A stretch of DNA of 34,731 nucleotides, taken from the NCBI GenBank assembly GCA_022823825.1, contig JAJEHG010000012.1, positions 1-34,731 of the forward strand. The letters run 5' to 3'. Below the pieces are notes generated by a model that was not told where the DNA came from, searched no databases, and saw nothing but the letters and a program-made list of their open reading frames with translations. Both the position numbers and the translations under genes were made by a program. Origin of the DNA: Nitrosopumilaceae archaeon (lineage in GTDB: Archaea; Thermoproteota; Nitrososphaeria; Nitrososphaerales; Nitrosopumilaceae). Below, piece by piece: positions 16,635-24,617 of this stretch. How positions within the stretch are numbered: position 1 is the first letter of the stretch; every line of letters starts with the position of its first letter.

Positions 16635-17009
16635 CTACCATATCCGCCGCCTCCCCGACTGGAACAGCGCAAACGCCATCGCGCCGAACATTATACCGAG
16701 AAACCCGATCATAGGCAGGGTCGCGCTCTTTGGAAGCTCGAAGAGCGAGCTGCCCCACGCGTACAGGAATATGGCCATCACGTCGAACACCACGAACATC
16801 AGGATGTACGGATAGTACTGCATCATAAAGTGCGTGCGGCCCTCCCCAGACGGCACCTGGCCGCACTCCATGGGCAGGAACTTTACAGGGTTGCTGCGCT
16901 TCCGGGGCGACACCATGCGGGACACGAACAGGGCGGGCGCCATTGCGGCGGCGGCAAAGCCGAACATCAGCACCACGGTGCTGTAATTTCCCGCCAACTC
17001 CCCGACCAT
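16635..17009 (-). CDS. nuoA: Complex I subunit A
   Basis: 124 aa from the ATG at 17009, 29 nt from a strong TATA box; the frame remains open to 17324 but that part is not protein-like. It has the NuoA pattern: three membrane segments and the conserved loop FLPMECGQVPSGEGRTHF, whose Cys is the one known to become exposed in the deactive state of mitochondrial complex I. It is the first gene of the operon. Confidence 0.93.
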   Translation of the reverse strand: MVGELAGNYSTVVLMFGFAAAAMAPALFVSRMVSPRKRSNPVKFLPMECGQVPSGEGRTHFMMQYYPYILMFVVFDVMAIFLYAWGSSLFELPKSATLPMIGFLGIMFGAMAFALFQSGRRRIW

Positions 17010-17033
17010 AATCAGATTTTGGCTCTGATTTTT

Positions 17034-17043
17034 GTATAAAAAG
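17034..17043 (-). promoter_or_regulatory. TATA box of the nuo operon
   Basis: The minus strand reads CTTTTTATAC centred 29 nt upstream of the nuoA ATG, so the transcript would be leaderless or nearly so. The next ten genes are tightly spaced on the same strand. Confidence 0.75.
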
Positions 17044-17371
17044 CTATCCTTTAAATTTGGAATACAGGCGTAAAATATGTACTTATAATTTGCCGCCGAC
17101 CGGCGGCAGGCGCGCAGTCGCTGGGCGGGGCCTTTGGCAGGTTTCGTGGCGGCGGGGCGACTTCGGTCGTGCCGCGCGCGCGGTGTCGTCCGTGACTGCG
17201 GCAGCCTCTCAGAGCCGGCCAGTGCCAAGCAAAAAGATGCGCCTGCCATGCGTCGGGCGCCACGCGGCTTGCGGGCGTGCAGCGTCACGGCGGCGTAACG
17301 AGCCGTCGCGCAACGGGGCGGCACGCCTGCACGGCAGGATCTGGCGGGGGGCGGTGGGAGACAGGCAAATA

Positions 17372-17387
17372 ACGCGCCCTGGCGCGT
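17372..17387 (-). terminator. GC stem-loop downstream of the peroxiredoxin gene
   Basis: ACGCGCC-CT-GGCGCGT is a 7-bp inverted repeat about 30 nt past the peroxiredoxin stop, with TTATTT after it and a TTTTT run before it on the transcribed strand. A similar element lies at 22292-22308. It may be a 3' end or processing structure; archaeal termination usually relies on T-runs, so this is tentative. Confidence 0.35.
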
Positions 17388-17416
17388 GCGCTAAAAATGG
17401 CAGGAAGACGGCAGGT

Positions 17417-17887
17417 CTAGCCCTTTATGTAATTCTTGATCTCGGCATAGTCGGGCTCCTCCAGGGGGTTGTCGGTCACCCACTTGTACCCGACCCGGCC
17501 GTCCTCGTTTATCACAAAGACCGAGCGCTTTGCGGCGTTATAGTCCTTGATGTGCAAGAGGTCCTTCATCAGCACGTCGTAGTCCCTTATTGTCTTGCTG
17601 CTGTAGTCTGACAGGAACGGGAACGTGTAGTTGTTTGCCGCCGCAAACGCCTTGTTTGCAAACGGCCCGTCGTTGCTGATTGCCACGACCTGCGCGCCCG
17701 CGTCGGAGATCTCCTTCCACGAGTCCCTGAGCGTGCACAGCTCCGTCTCGCATACGGGGGAGCTTGCCGCGACAATAAACGTCAAGACAACCTTTTTCTC
17801 TCCGGTGAACTCGCCCAAGCTCCGCATCTTCAGCTCCGTGTCCGGAAGCTCAAAGTCGGGAGCGGCGTCGCCAACGTTTAGAGTCAT
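17417..17887 (-). CDS. Peroxiredoxin, BCP-type with CX4C
   Basis: 156 aa from the ATG at 17887, with a TATA box 27 nt upstream; a second ATG nine bases earlier (17896) is possible. The thioredoxin fold carries the peroxidatic Cys in AASSPVCETELCTL and a second Cys five residues on, the spacing of atypical 2-Cys BCP peroxiredoxins, which reduce H2O2 and organic hydroperoxides using thioredoxin. The usual motif is PxxxTxxC; here the Pro is Val (FIVAASSPVC) and the Thr is Ser. Monocistronic by context. Confidence 0.85.
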   Translation of the reverse strand: MTLNVGDAAPDFELPDTELKMRSLGEFTGEKKVVLTFIVAASSPVCETELCTLRDSWKEISDAGAQVVAISNDGPFANKAFAAANNYTFPFLSDYSSKTIRDYDVLMKDLLHIKDYNAAKRSVFVINEDGRVGYKWVTDNPLEEPDYAEIKNYIKG

Positions 17888-17910
17888 TGCATGCATGCCT
17901 TTTCACGCGC

Positions 17911-17917
17911 TATAAAG
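17911..17917 (-). promoter_or_regulatory. TATA box of the peroxiredoxin gene
   Basis: The minus strand reads CTTTATA centred 27 nt upstream of the ATG at 17887. This spacing favours that ATG over the one at 17896. Confidence 0.65.
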
Positions 17918-18002
17918 GTCTTAAAAGACGGCGCATGCGGAAAGACGGTGAGGACCGCACGAAATCTGAATGGCGCCGTCTGTTGTGCAAGTATGATGAT
18001 GG

Positions 18003-18076
18003 TGGGGACGGTGGGACTTGAACCCACGATCTCCAGCGCCCGAGGCTGGCAGTCTACCAAGCTAACCTACGTCCCC
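18003..18076 (-). tRNA. tRNA-Pro (CGG)
   Basis: 74 nt on the minus strand: acceptor GGGGACG/CGTCCCC, anticodon stem CCAGC/GCTGG, loop CTCGGGC with anticodon CGG, and T arm GTGGG-TTCAAGT-CCCAC. Encoded CCA follows at 18000-18002. No intron. A TATA-like TTCATATTG (18098-18106) lies 26 nt upstream. Confidence 0.93.
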
Positions 18077-18171
18077 AGACAGGCTTGCAGGCATTACAAT
18101 ATGAACCAACTAGGATCGCGTGGCGGCAGCTGGCAGGCAACATATGCGGTATCGCACGGAGGGTTGGCGGC

Positions 18172-18696
18172 CTAGCTGATTTCGGCTATCGTGTCGCCCT
18201 TTGCGACCGTGGCAGACTCCCTCACCTTTATGGAGCCCACGGTGCCGTCCCTGTGCGCCTTTACTGCCACCTGCATCTTCATAGACTCCAAGGTGCATAC
18301 CACGTCGCCCTTTGCGACCGTGTCGCCCTCAGACACGGCTACGGACACGACCTTGCCGGGAATCTGGCTCTTCAGGGCGACCTGGGCGCCGCCGGCACCG
18401 TCCGCGCCTGCGCCGCCGGTGTTCTTGTATACGATATCATCAAAGTCCGCGTGCATGCCAAGCGACATCTCCACGCCGTCGACGATCATGGACATCTCGC
18501 GCGTGGTGCGCGACACGTACCTTGCCTTGTGGTATACGTCATCAAGCATGAACTCTATGCCGGTCGACGTGATGCGAAGGACGCGCAACGCGCGGTCGGC
18601 CCCGTTTATCCGGACAGAGTACTCGCCGCCGCCAAGCGGCTCGCCCATGGCGGCGTCCATCCCGCCTGCGTCGACCCCGTCCATTGAGAACTTCAT
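18172..18696 (-). CDS. accB: Biotin carboxyl carrier protein of acetyl-/propionyl-CoA carboxylase
   Basis: 174 aa. The C-terminal biotinyl domain has the biotinylation motif CTLESMKMQV with Lys140, in a barrel bounded by QIPGKVVSV and GDTIAEIS. A Gly/Ala-rich linker (residues 93-105) joins it to the N-terminal part, which begins with a Gly-rich segment. The ATG overlaps the end of accC by four bases. It carries carboxybiotin between AccC and PccB. In thaumarchaea this enzyme carboxylates both acetyl-CoA and propionyl-CoA in the 3-hydroxypropionate/4-hydroxybutyrate cycle. Confidence 0.92.
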   Translation of the reverse strand: MKFSMDGVDAGGMDAAMGEPLGGGEYSVRINGADRALRVLRITSTGIEFMLDDVYHKARYVSRTTREMSMIVDGVEMSLGMHADFDDIVYKNTGGAGADGAGGAQVALKSQIPGKVVSVAVSEGDTVAKGDVVCTLESMKMQVAVKAHRDGTVGSIKVRESATVAKGDTIAEIS

Positions 18697-20225
18697 TGCT
18701 GCATCCTCCAGTGCTCGTTGCGGTGGCCCGCGTGCGCGTCGACTGCTGCTGCTGCGTCGCCGCTGCCGTCACTGTCACCGCTGCCCGCCCTGCTCTTGAG
18801 AAACTCCGAGTGCATTACGGCCGCGGCCATTGCCGCGTCCGCCCTAGACCTCTTGTCCTCTGCAATGTCTTTTTCAAGCCTCTCGATCATGCCGTACCGC
18901 TTTAGAAAGTCCGTCGAGAGCTGCCCCTCCTTGTACTCGTCGGAGCGCAGTATGGTCTTGTAGAGCGGTATTGACGTCTCCACCCCGCGTATGTAAAAGT
19001 CGTCTAGCGCGACGAGCATCCTGCTGCGGGACTCCTCAAACGTCTGCCCCCACGTCACCAGCTTTGCCATCAGCGAGTCGTAGAACGGCGAGACTGTGCA
19101 CCCCGGGTACAGGTAGGTGTCGCACCTCACGCCTGGGCCCGCGGGCAGCTCCACGCCCGGGACTGGGCCCGTGGAGGGCGCAAAGTCCAGAAACGTGTCC
19201 TCCGCGTTTATGCGGCACTCGATGGCGTACCCGTTCATCACGAGGTCCTTTTGCTTGAACGGCAGGGGCTCCCCGTTTGCTATGTCTATCTGCAGCTTTA
19301 CCAGGTCCAAACCAGACACGTATTCCGTGATTGGGTGCTCCACCTGGAGCCTCGCGTTTATCTCGATAAAGTAGAACTCGCCGCTGTCCGCGCGCAAAAA
19401 CTCCGCCGTGCCCAGGTTCGTATAGTCGACTGCCTCGGCCGCGTCGCACACTATCGCGCCCACGCGCTCGCGGGTCTCGGCGTCGACCACGGGCGAGGGC
19501 GTCTGCTCTATCAGCTTTTGGTTGCGGCGCTGTATAGAGCACTCCCGCTCAAACAGGTGGACCGTGTTGCCGTGCTTGTCGCGCGCCATCTGGTATTCTA
19601 TGTGGCGCGTCTTTTCAAGGAACTTTTCGACCAGTATGGCTGACTTGCCGACTGCCGCAATGGACTCACCTGTCACAGACTCGTACCCGGCGCGCAGCTC
19701 CGCGTCGTTTGAGGCCAGCCTGATGCCGCGGCCGCCGCCCCCGTATACGGACTTTAGCAGCACCGGATACCCGATCTCGTTTGCGGTGGAGACTGCCTCC
19801 TCCACGTCCTTTACCAGGTCGGGGCTGCCGGGTACCGTCGGCACGTTGGCCTTTAGCATGGCTGCCTTGCAGCGCATCTTGTCGCCGCACAGGTTCATCG
19901 AGTCGGCGGAGGGCCCGATAAAGTTGACAGAGTTCTTTTCGCACAGGCGCGCAAAGTCGTCGTTCTCTGAGAGGAACCCGTACCCCGGGTGGACTGCGTC
20001 GGCGCCCGACTTTTTTATCACGTCGAGCATCTTTTCCTGGTTGAGGTACGACTCGGCGGGGGCCGCCCGGCCGATGTGGTACGCCTCGCCTGCCTGCTTT
20101 ACGTGCAGCGAGTTTGTGTCCTCATCGGAGTATACTGCGACAGTCCCGATCCCGAGCGCGCGGCAGGTGCGTATCACCCGCAGCGCTATCTCGCCCCTGT
20201 TTGCGATCAGTACCTTTTCAATCAT
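18693..20225 (-). CDS. accC: Biotin carboxylase subunit of acetyl-/propionyl-CoA carboxylase
   Basis: 510 aa. It begins MIEKVLIANRGEIALRVIRT, followed by HPGYGFLSEN, the ATP-grasp glycine loop YGGGGRGIRL and the catalytic segment FIEINARLQVEHPITE. It carboxylates biotin on AccB using ATP and bicarbonate. GGAGG lies nine nt before the ATG. The last 40 residues or so (SRAGSGDSDGSGDAAAAV onward) are a low-complexity tail absent from typical AccC, ending at the four-base overlap with accB. It is 66 nt downstream of pccB. Confidence 0.95.
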   Translation of the reverse strand: MIEKVLIANRGEIALRVIRTCRALGIGTVAVYSDEDTNSLHVKQAGEAYHIGRAAPAESYLNQEKMLDVIKKSGADAVHPGYGFLSENDDFARLCEKNSVNFIGPSADSMNLCGDKMRCKAAMLKANVPTVPGSPDLVKDVEEAVSTANEIGYPVLLKSVYGGGGRGIRLASNDAELRAGYESVTGESIAAVGKSAILVEKFLEKTRHIEYQMARDKHGNTVHLFERECSIQRRNQKLIEQTPSPVVDAETRERVGAIVCDAAEAVDYTNLGTAEFLRADSGEFYFIEINARLQVEHPITEYVSGLDLVKLQIDIANGEPLPFKQKDLVMNGYAIECRINAEDTFLDFAPSTGPVPGVELPAGPGVRCDTYLYPGCTVSPFYDSLMAKLVTWGQTFEESRSRMLVALDDFYIRGVETSIPLYKTILRSDEYKEGQLSTDFLKRYGMIERLEKDIAEDKRSRADAAMAAAVMHSEFLKSRAGSGDSDGSGDAAAAVDAHAGHRNEHWRMQQ

Positions 20226-20291
20226 GCCTGTTGTCCTCCATCACTCATGCCACAGCAACCGGAACCCGTCATAGCAACCACCACATCACCA

Positions 20292-21839
20292 CTACAGGTT
20301 TATGTTCCCGTGCTTGCGCGCCAGCTGCTTTTCGCGCTTGCCTGCAAGCATGTGCAGCGCCTTTATGAGCATGGGCCGGGTCTCGGCTGGATCGATCACG
20401 TTGTCCACGGTGCCGTGCGAGGCGGCCACGTACGGGTTCTCGAACTTTTCTACAAACTCCTCCACCAGCCCCTTGCTGAGCGACTCGGCGTCGTCTGCCG
20501 CCTGCAGCTCCTTGCGGTACATTATCTTGACTGCGGCCTCCCCGCCCAGCACGGCGCACCGGGCAGTGGGCCACGCATAGTTGACGTCAGTGCGCAGGTT
20601 CTTGCTTGCCATCGCGATGTACGCCCCGCCGTACGCCTTGCCCACCACGAGCGCGATCTTCGGGACGGTGGCCTCGCAGTACGCGTACAGCAGCTTGGAG
20701 CCGTGCCTGATTATCCCGTTGTGCTCCTGGTTCGAGCCGGGCATGTACCCCGGGGTGTCGACCAGCGTTATGATCGGTATGGAAAACGCATCGCAGAACC
20801 TGACGAACCGGGCCGCCTTGTTCGAGGAGTCGATGTCGAGCGCGCCGGCCAGGTGCATCGGGTTGTTTGCCACTATCCCGACCACTTTTCCGTCCATCCT
20901 AGCGTACCCCACTATAATGTTGGGCGCAAAGAGCTCGTGGACCTCGAAGAACTCGTTGTTGTCGACGATCTTGGTTATGATCTCCTTCATGTCGTACGGT
21001 TCCAGCGGGTTCTCCGGGAGTATGTTTATGAGGTTGTGGTCCAGCCTGTTGGGGTCGTCGTCGGATTTCACGGGCTCGGGGCCGCGCGAGTTGTTCTGCG
21101 GCAGGTACGACAGGAGGCGGCGTATGTAGTCCATGCAGTCGTACTCGTTGCTCGCCACAAAGTGGGCCACCCCGCTCTTGGTGCCGTGCGTGACAGCCCC
21201 GCCCAGGTCGTCGAACGATATCTCCTCGCCCAGCACGGTCTTCACCACGTCGGGGCCCGTCACGAACATCGTGCCGGCCTTTTGGACCATGATGACAAAG
21301 TCGGTCATGGCAGGCGAGTATACGGAGCCCCCCGCCGACGGGCCTATGCTGGCAGTTATCTGCGGGACCACGCCTGACGCGAGCTGGTTGTGGTAGAAGA
21401 TGTCCGCAAACCCGTCCAGGCTCATGATGCCCTCCTGTATGCGGGCGCCCCCAGAGTCCATTATTCCGATTATGGGGCACCCGGTGCGGACCGCGTGGTC
21501 CATCAGTTTCGTAATCTTTTTTGCCCCCATGTTGCTGAGCGTCCCGCCCAGCACGGTAAAGTCGTACGCGAACACGAACGTCTGCCTGCCCGCTATCTTG
21601 CCGTACCCCCCGACCACCCCGTCTGTAAAGTACTTTTTCTTCTGCATCTCATATTCGTGGTAGTGGTGCGTGGCAAGCGGGTCCACCTCGACGAACGTCC
21701 CCTCGTCAAGCAGCAGGTCAATGCGCTCGCGCGCCGTCAGCTTGCCCTTTTCATGCTGGGCCTTTGTACGGTCGGGCCCCCCTCCCTGCAGCGCCGTATC
21801 GCGGTTCTGCCTGAACTTGTTGATTTTTTCAGAATGCAC
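20292..21839 (-). CDS. pccB: Carboxyltransferase subunit of acetyl-/propionyl-CoA carboxylase
   Basis: 515 aa from a GTG at 21839; a TATA box lies 28 nt upstream, and no ATG is in a sensible place. It has the carboxyltransferase N-domain (KGKLTARERIDLLLDEGTF, DFTVLGGTLSNMGAKKI, GIMDSGGARIQEG, IGPSAGGSVYSPA) and C-domain (FARFV-like KAARFVRFCDAF, VDTPGYMPG, YAWPTARCAVLGGE). It transfers CO2 from carboxybiotin to acetyl- or propionyl-CoA. It is the first gene of the carboxylase operon and encodes the key CO2-fixing step of the 3HP/4HB cycle. Confidence 0.95.
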   Translation of the reverse strand: MHSEKINKFRQNRDTALQGGGPDRTKAQHEKGKLTARERIDLLLDEGTFVEVDPLATHHYHEYEMQKKKYFTDGVVGGYGKIAGRQTFVFAYDFTVLGGTLSNMGAKKITKLMDHAVRTGCPIIGIMDSGGARIQEGIMSLDGFADIFYHNQLASGVVPQITASIGPSAGGSVYSPAMTDFVIMVQKAGTMFVTGPDVVKTVLGEEISFDDLGGAVTHGTKSGVAHFVASNEYDCMDYIRRLLSYLPQNNSRGPEPVKSDDDPNRLDHNLINILPENPLEPYDMKEIITKIVDNNEFFEVHELFAPNIIVGYARMDGKVVGIVANNPMHLAGALDIDSSNKAARFVRFCDAFSIPIITLVDTPGYMPGSNQEHNGIIRHGSKLLYAYCEATVPKIALVVGKAYGGAYIAMASKNLRTDVNYAWPTARCAVLGGEAAVKIMYRKELQAADDAESLSKGLVEEFVEKFENPYVAASHGTVDNVIDPAETRPMLIKALHMLAGKREKQLARKHGNINL

Positions 21840-21860
21840 TATGAGACGGGTTTAATTCAC

Positions 21861-21874
21861 GTTTATATATTAAA
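21861..21874 (-). promoter_or_regulatory. TATA box of the pccB-accC-accB operon
   Basis: The minus strand reads GTTTAATATATAAAC-like sequence, palindromic and AT-rich, centred 28 nt upstream of the GTG at 21839. It indicates a leaderless transcript starting at or next to a GTG codon. Confidence 0.7.
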
Positions 21875-22291
21875 CTGGATTTTCGGGCCGAACCGGCCGG
21901 AACAGGAGGCCCGGGCCTTTCAACCATGGTATCAGCCCCGATCCCCTCCCAGCTGCCCGTGGCGGACTCTTCTTGGTAAATGATGCCACACAGTGGCGCA
22001 ACCACGCCCATGCTCTTGTTCATGCTGCAGGTGACGGCGGTGGGTGGAAGGGCAGAATGCGGCGGTGGCGGAGACGCCGTCTAGGTACGGTCAACGGTAG
22101 CCCGATCTACGTGACGACGTCCGCGCACCCCTATAATGATCAGCGAGGGCGGCGGGCAGAGGGCCTGAGAAAGCACGGCCAGAGATGGCCGCGCATGTGA
22201 CGCTCGAGACGGTCCTGGCCGGCGCTTTTCCACGTACTGCCGCGGCAGCAGGAATCATGCAGGGGGTACGCCGCAACCGCGCCAACGAAAT

Positions 22292-22308
22292 AGCGCGCCA
22301 GGCGCGCT
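22292..22308 (-). terminator. Palindromic GC stem-loop downstream of the TfoX_N-like gene
   Basis: AGCGCGCC-A-GGCGCGCT is a perfect 8-bp inverted repeat about 26 nt after the stop at 22334; on the transcribed strand it is followed by ATTTCG. Its sequence resembles 17372-17387. Confidence 0.35.
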
Positions 22309-22333
22309 GTCTGCAGGGCGAACGGTTCCCTCG

Positions 22334-22651
22334 TCATTTGGCCAGCTTGTCCGCGTTATCGTATCCCATCAGAATCCACTTCATGGCGCCAGCAGTTGTG
22401 GTCAGCTTCTTTGAATCGATCTCAATCCACCCCGCCTTGGCACCGCGAGAAAACGGTTTGATTGCCTCTGATTTTACCGCAACCTCTTGCTGATCTTTGG
22501 AGAGCCTGACTATGATTTGCCGGTTATTCTTGTTGCTAAACCCGACAAAAAATTTCTTTTTTATTGAAAAGCACTGATAGCCAAACATGGGTCTGGTTGT
22601 TACTTGCTCCATAGATTCAACCTTCTTTTTTATCGGATCGTAACTATTCAA
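22334..22651 (-). CDS. TfoX/Sxy N-terminal domain-like small protein
   Basis: 105 aa from a TTG at 22651, preceded by GAGG six nt upstream; the ATG at 22612 is an alternative. The central segment RPMFGYQCFSIKKKFFVGF followed by IIVRLS is the TfoX_N-like pattern, found in small proteins of many bacteria and archaea without a clear biochemical role; the YjbR-type fold is also possible. The gene is visibly more A+T-rich than its neighbours, with many AAA and ATT codons, which suggests recent acquisition. Its downstream side has a GC stem-loop. Confidence 0.6.
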   Translation of the reverse strand: MNSYDPIKKKVESMEQVTTRPMFGYQCFSIKKKFFVGFSNKNNRQIIVRLSKDQQEVAVKSEAIKPFSRGAKAGWIEIDSKKLTTTAGAMKWILMGYDNADKLAK

Positions 22652-22894
22652 TTACATCCTCTTGGTCCGTAAATGAAGCTGACTATTATACTTGGCGTGG
22701 CAGGCGGCCTGTGCTCTGCGACTGCTGCTGCTGCCGCACGACTTGTAATTATGCCGTTACGGTCACCGGCCGCAGGCAGCTGCCCGTGCACGTTTGATCG
22801 GGCACATCAGCACCCCGGCTTGGCATCTGCAGACGTGGTCAGCCCCAGCATGTCAGATGTTGTAATGGACGGGCCGCGCGACACGATAACTGGA
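22652..22894. other. Intergenic stretch, no gene supported
   Basis: Holds a TATA-like AGTATAATAG (minus, about 22683-22692) for the TfoX_N-like gene. A plus-strand frame starting at 22673 opens with a hydrophobic stretch but continues antisense through the Cys-rich gene and is not called. Confidence 0.4.
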
Positions 22895-23275
22895 TCAGCC
22901 CTGCAGGAGCGGGGGGAACCTGCTGCCCGTCGACTTTTGGTACAGGTTCATCACGTCGCCCTTCTGACTGCAGTCGTGGCACAGGCAGTTGGGCGAGACG
23001 TTGGGGATGTCGCAACTGTCCTGGAACTCGCACTCTGTGCATCCGGCAGGCTTGTTGCACACAGCGCACGATATACGGACCGCGGTTCCCTCCTTTTTGC
23101 TATCGTTATCGTTATCGTCAACGCCGGCGCATCCAAGGTGCTTGACCCCGGTCCCCTTGGCCCACATCCCCTGCTGGCCGGCGAGTATAGGCTTTGAGCA
23201 ATCTATGCACTTGCCGGTAAACTTCATCGTGATCTTTCTCCATTCTTGATCACCCGTATAGTCCGTAAGGCTCAT
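22895..23275 (-). CDS. Cys-rich, probable zinc-binding small protein
   Basis: 126 aa from the ATG at 23275, with GGGGAGG about ten nt upstream (the frame extends to 23329). The first half has CIDC, a 17-residue gap and HLGC, a C2HC arrangement like a treble-clef or PARP-like finger. The second half has SCAVC, GCTEC, CDIP and CLCHDC, enough for one or two more zinc sites. A small GATAAC-repeat between the halves encodes DNDND. It follows the RFC large-subunit gene by 66 nt on the same strand and is probably cotranscribed. Function not known; nucleic acid or protein binding would be a guess. Confidence 0.7.
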   Translation of the reverse strand: MSLTDYTGDQEWRKITMKFTGKCIDCSKPILAGQQGMWAKGTGVKHLGCAGVDDNDNDSKKEGTAVRISCAVCNKPAGCTECEFQDSCDIPNVSPNCLCHDCSQKGDVMNLYQKSTGSRFPPLLQG

Positions 23276-23341
23276 CTGCGGCGCCTCCCCCCAGGATGCA
23301 GGGATCCGCGCGCGGTGCGGCGGCGGCAATGTCGATACATG

Positions 23342-24559
23342 TCACCCTCTTGGCACTCCAAGCCTCGCAACCTCCTTTGCTATAATCTCGCCGTTCTCGT
23401 CCTCCTTTGGGTCCGGCGTTACAACGGTGCCGGATTTCATGCAGTAAAGCATGTACGGCAGAAACGCAGGGCCAAACGTGCTTGCAGACACGTGCAGCAC
23501 GGGTTTTACCGCGGCCGCGAGCGCCCTTATCTTGGCGCCGTCAAACCGGATGCGCGTCAGGAGCGGCCACGGCAGGTTGTACTTTGTGTACTTTATTGTC
23601 GCGGTGTCTGCGGTTGCGCCGTACATGCTCAGCAGCATCCCGTCAAGATAACGGAGCAGCCTCCAGTTCTGCGTGCGCATGATGCGGCCGTACAGCACGT
23701 CGGCGTCCGATATTATGCGGAGCAGCTGGGCCATCACGGCGGGATCAAGCCCCCTGCTCGTCACGACACTGGAGTAGAACGCCGCTATCTTTTCGCGCGG
23801 GTCTGACTGCATGCGCCGCAGTATACCGGCCGCCTGCTCTGCGGACTCGGCCCCGAAGAACGCTGGCACCGCCTGCTCCGCTGTTAGCGCGTCGTCAGGC
23901 GTCTCCGTCTGCGGGTTGAACCCGGTCGCGTACGACTGCGCCAGGTTCATCATGGAGCGTATGTCGCCCCTCGACCTGTTGACAATCTTGATGAGCATCC
24001 CGTACCCGACCTTCTTGGAGGGGCCGTCAGTCGAGCCGGCGTCCTCGGACTTCAGCACGCGCTCCAGGTACGCCCGAAGCAGGCGGGGCGGGACGCGGCG
24101 GAACCTTACTGTAGTGGCCGCCTTTGTCACGGGCTTCATCTTGTCGTGGGTGTCGTCGTTTGCGGCAAGTATCACCGGCACGGACGCGCGCTTCATTATG
24201 TCGACCAGCGCGGCCGAGCCGCCGTAGTCGCTGCGCCCGTGTATCCCGTCCACCTCGTCGATGAATATCATCGCGGGCCTGCCCGTTACGGCGGCGTTTC
24301 CCAGGACGGGCTCCAGAATCTCGCTTATCTTTGACTTGCTGCGCACGTCGCTTGCGTTGAGTCCTATCATGTCGTACCCGAACTGCTCGGCAAGCAGGAA
24401 CGCCATTGTCGTCTTGCCCACGCCGGGGGGGCCCACGAGCAGCAGGGGCTTTGCGCCCGCCTTCCACTTTGCAAGCCACGTGACGATGGCCGCGCGGGGC
24501 TCCTCGTTTCCGACCATGTCGCGCACGGAGGCGGGGCGGTGCTTGTCAGACCACATCAT
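23342..24559 (-). CDS. rfcL: Replication factor C large subunit
   Basis: 405 aa AAA+ ATPase of the clamp loader that opens PCNA and loads it on primed DNA. It has the RFC boxes: WSDKHRPASVRDMVGNE, Walker A GPPGVGKT (43-50), Walker B IFIDEVDG, the sensor-1 type AANDD, and the RGDIRSMMN region. It ends soon after the collar domain and lacks the acidic/basic tail and clear PCNA-binding box that lengthen many archaeal RFC-L proteins to about 480 aa. Either the first or second Met may be used. It lies 58 nt downstream of the unrecognised gene on the same strand. Confidence 0.92.
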   Translation of the reverse strand: MMWSDKHRPASVRDMVGNEEPRAAIVTWLAKWKAGAKPLLLVGPPGVGKTTMAFLLAEQFGYDMIGLNASDVRSKSKISEILEPVLGNAAVTGRPAMIFIDEVDGIHGRSDYGGSAALVDIMKRASVPVILAANDDTHDKMKPVTKAATTVRFRRVPPRLLRAYLERVLKSEDAGSTDGPSKKVGYGMLIKIVNRSRGDIRSMMNLAQSYATGFNPQTETPDDALTAEQAVPAFFGAESAEQAAGILRRMQSDPREKIAAFYSSVVTSRGLDPAVMAQLLRIISDADVLYGRIMRTQNWRLLRYLDGMLLSMYGATADTATIKYTKYNLPWPLLTRIRFDGAKIRALAAAVKPVLHVSASTFGPAFLPYMLYCMKSGTVVTPDPKEDENGEIIAKEVARLGVPRG

Positions 24560-24617
24560 GGCCGGAGTGCGGCCTCCCGCTTTCTTTTCTCATTCATGTT
24601 ACTTTGTCGCCCCCGTG

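Larger units (their letters stand above)
17010..17416. other. Intergenic region between peroxiredoxin and the nuo promoter
   Basis: About 400 bases without a supported gene. It holds the nuo TATA box (17034-17043), a second AT-rich CTTTAAATTT (17048-17058) and, next to the peroxiredoxin end, a GC stem-loop (17372-17387). The G+C-rich middle has many small inverted repeats but no motif of SRP RNA, RNase P RNA or a box C/D RNA that I can recognise. An open frame on the plus strand (17057-17611) runs antisense into the peroxiredoxin gene and looks like a chance ORF. Confidence 0.45.
21840..22333. other. Intergenic region upstream of the carboxylase operon
   Basis: About 490 bases. The pccB TATA box lies at 21861-21874 and a GC palindrome at 22292-22308. 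The remainder shows no gene: the open frames on both strands (for example 21973-22200, 22185-22493) lack recognisable domains or promoters. Confidence 0.45.

Noticed and set aside
17091..17371. Considered as a stable non-coding RNA
   Set aside because: No SRP, RNase P or box C/D signature could be identified; left as unknown intergenic sequence.
17057..17611. Plus-strand open frame of 184 codons upstream of nuoA
   Set aside because: Antisense to the peroxiredoxin gene, Arg/Gly/Ala-rich with no domain, and no TATA box at the right distance.
22673..23197. Plus-strand frame with a signal-peptide-like start (MKLTIILGVAGGLC)
   Set aside because: Runs antisense through the Cys-rich gene, which has better zinc-motif support; no TATA or ribosome site was seen.
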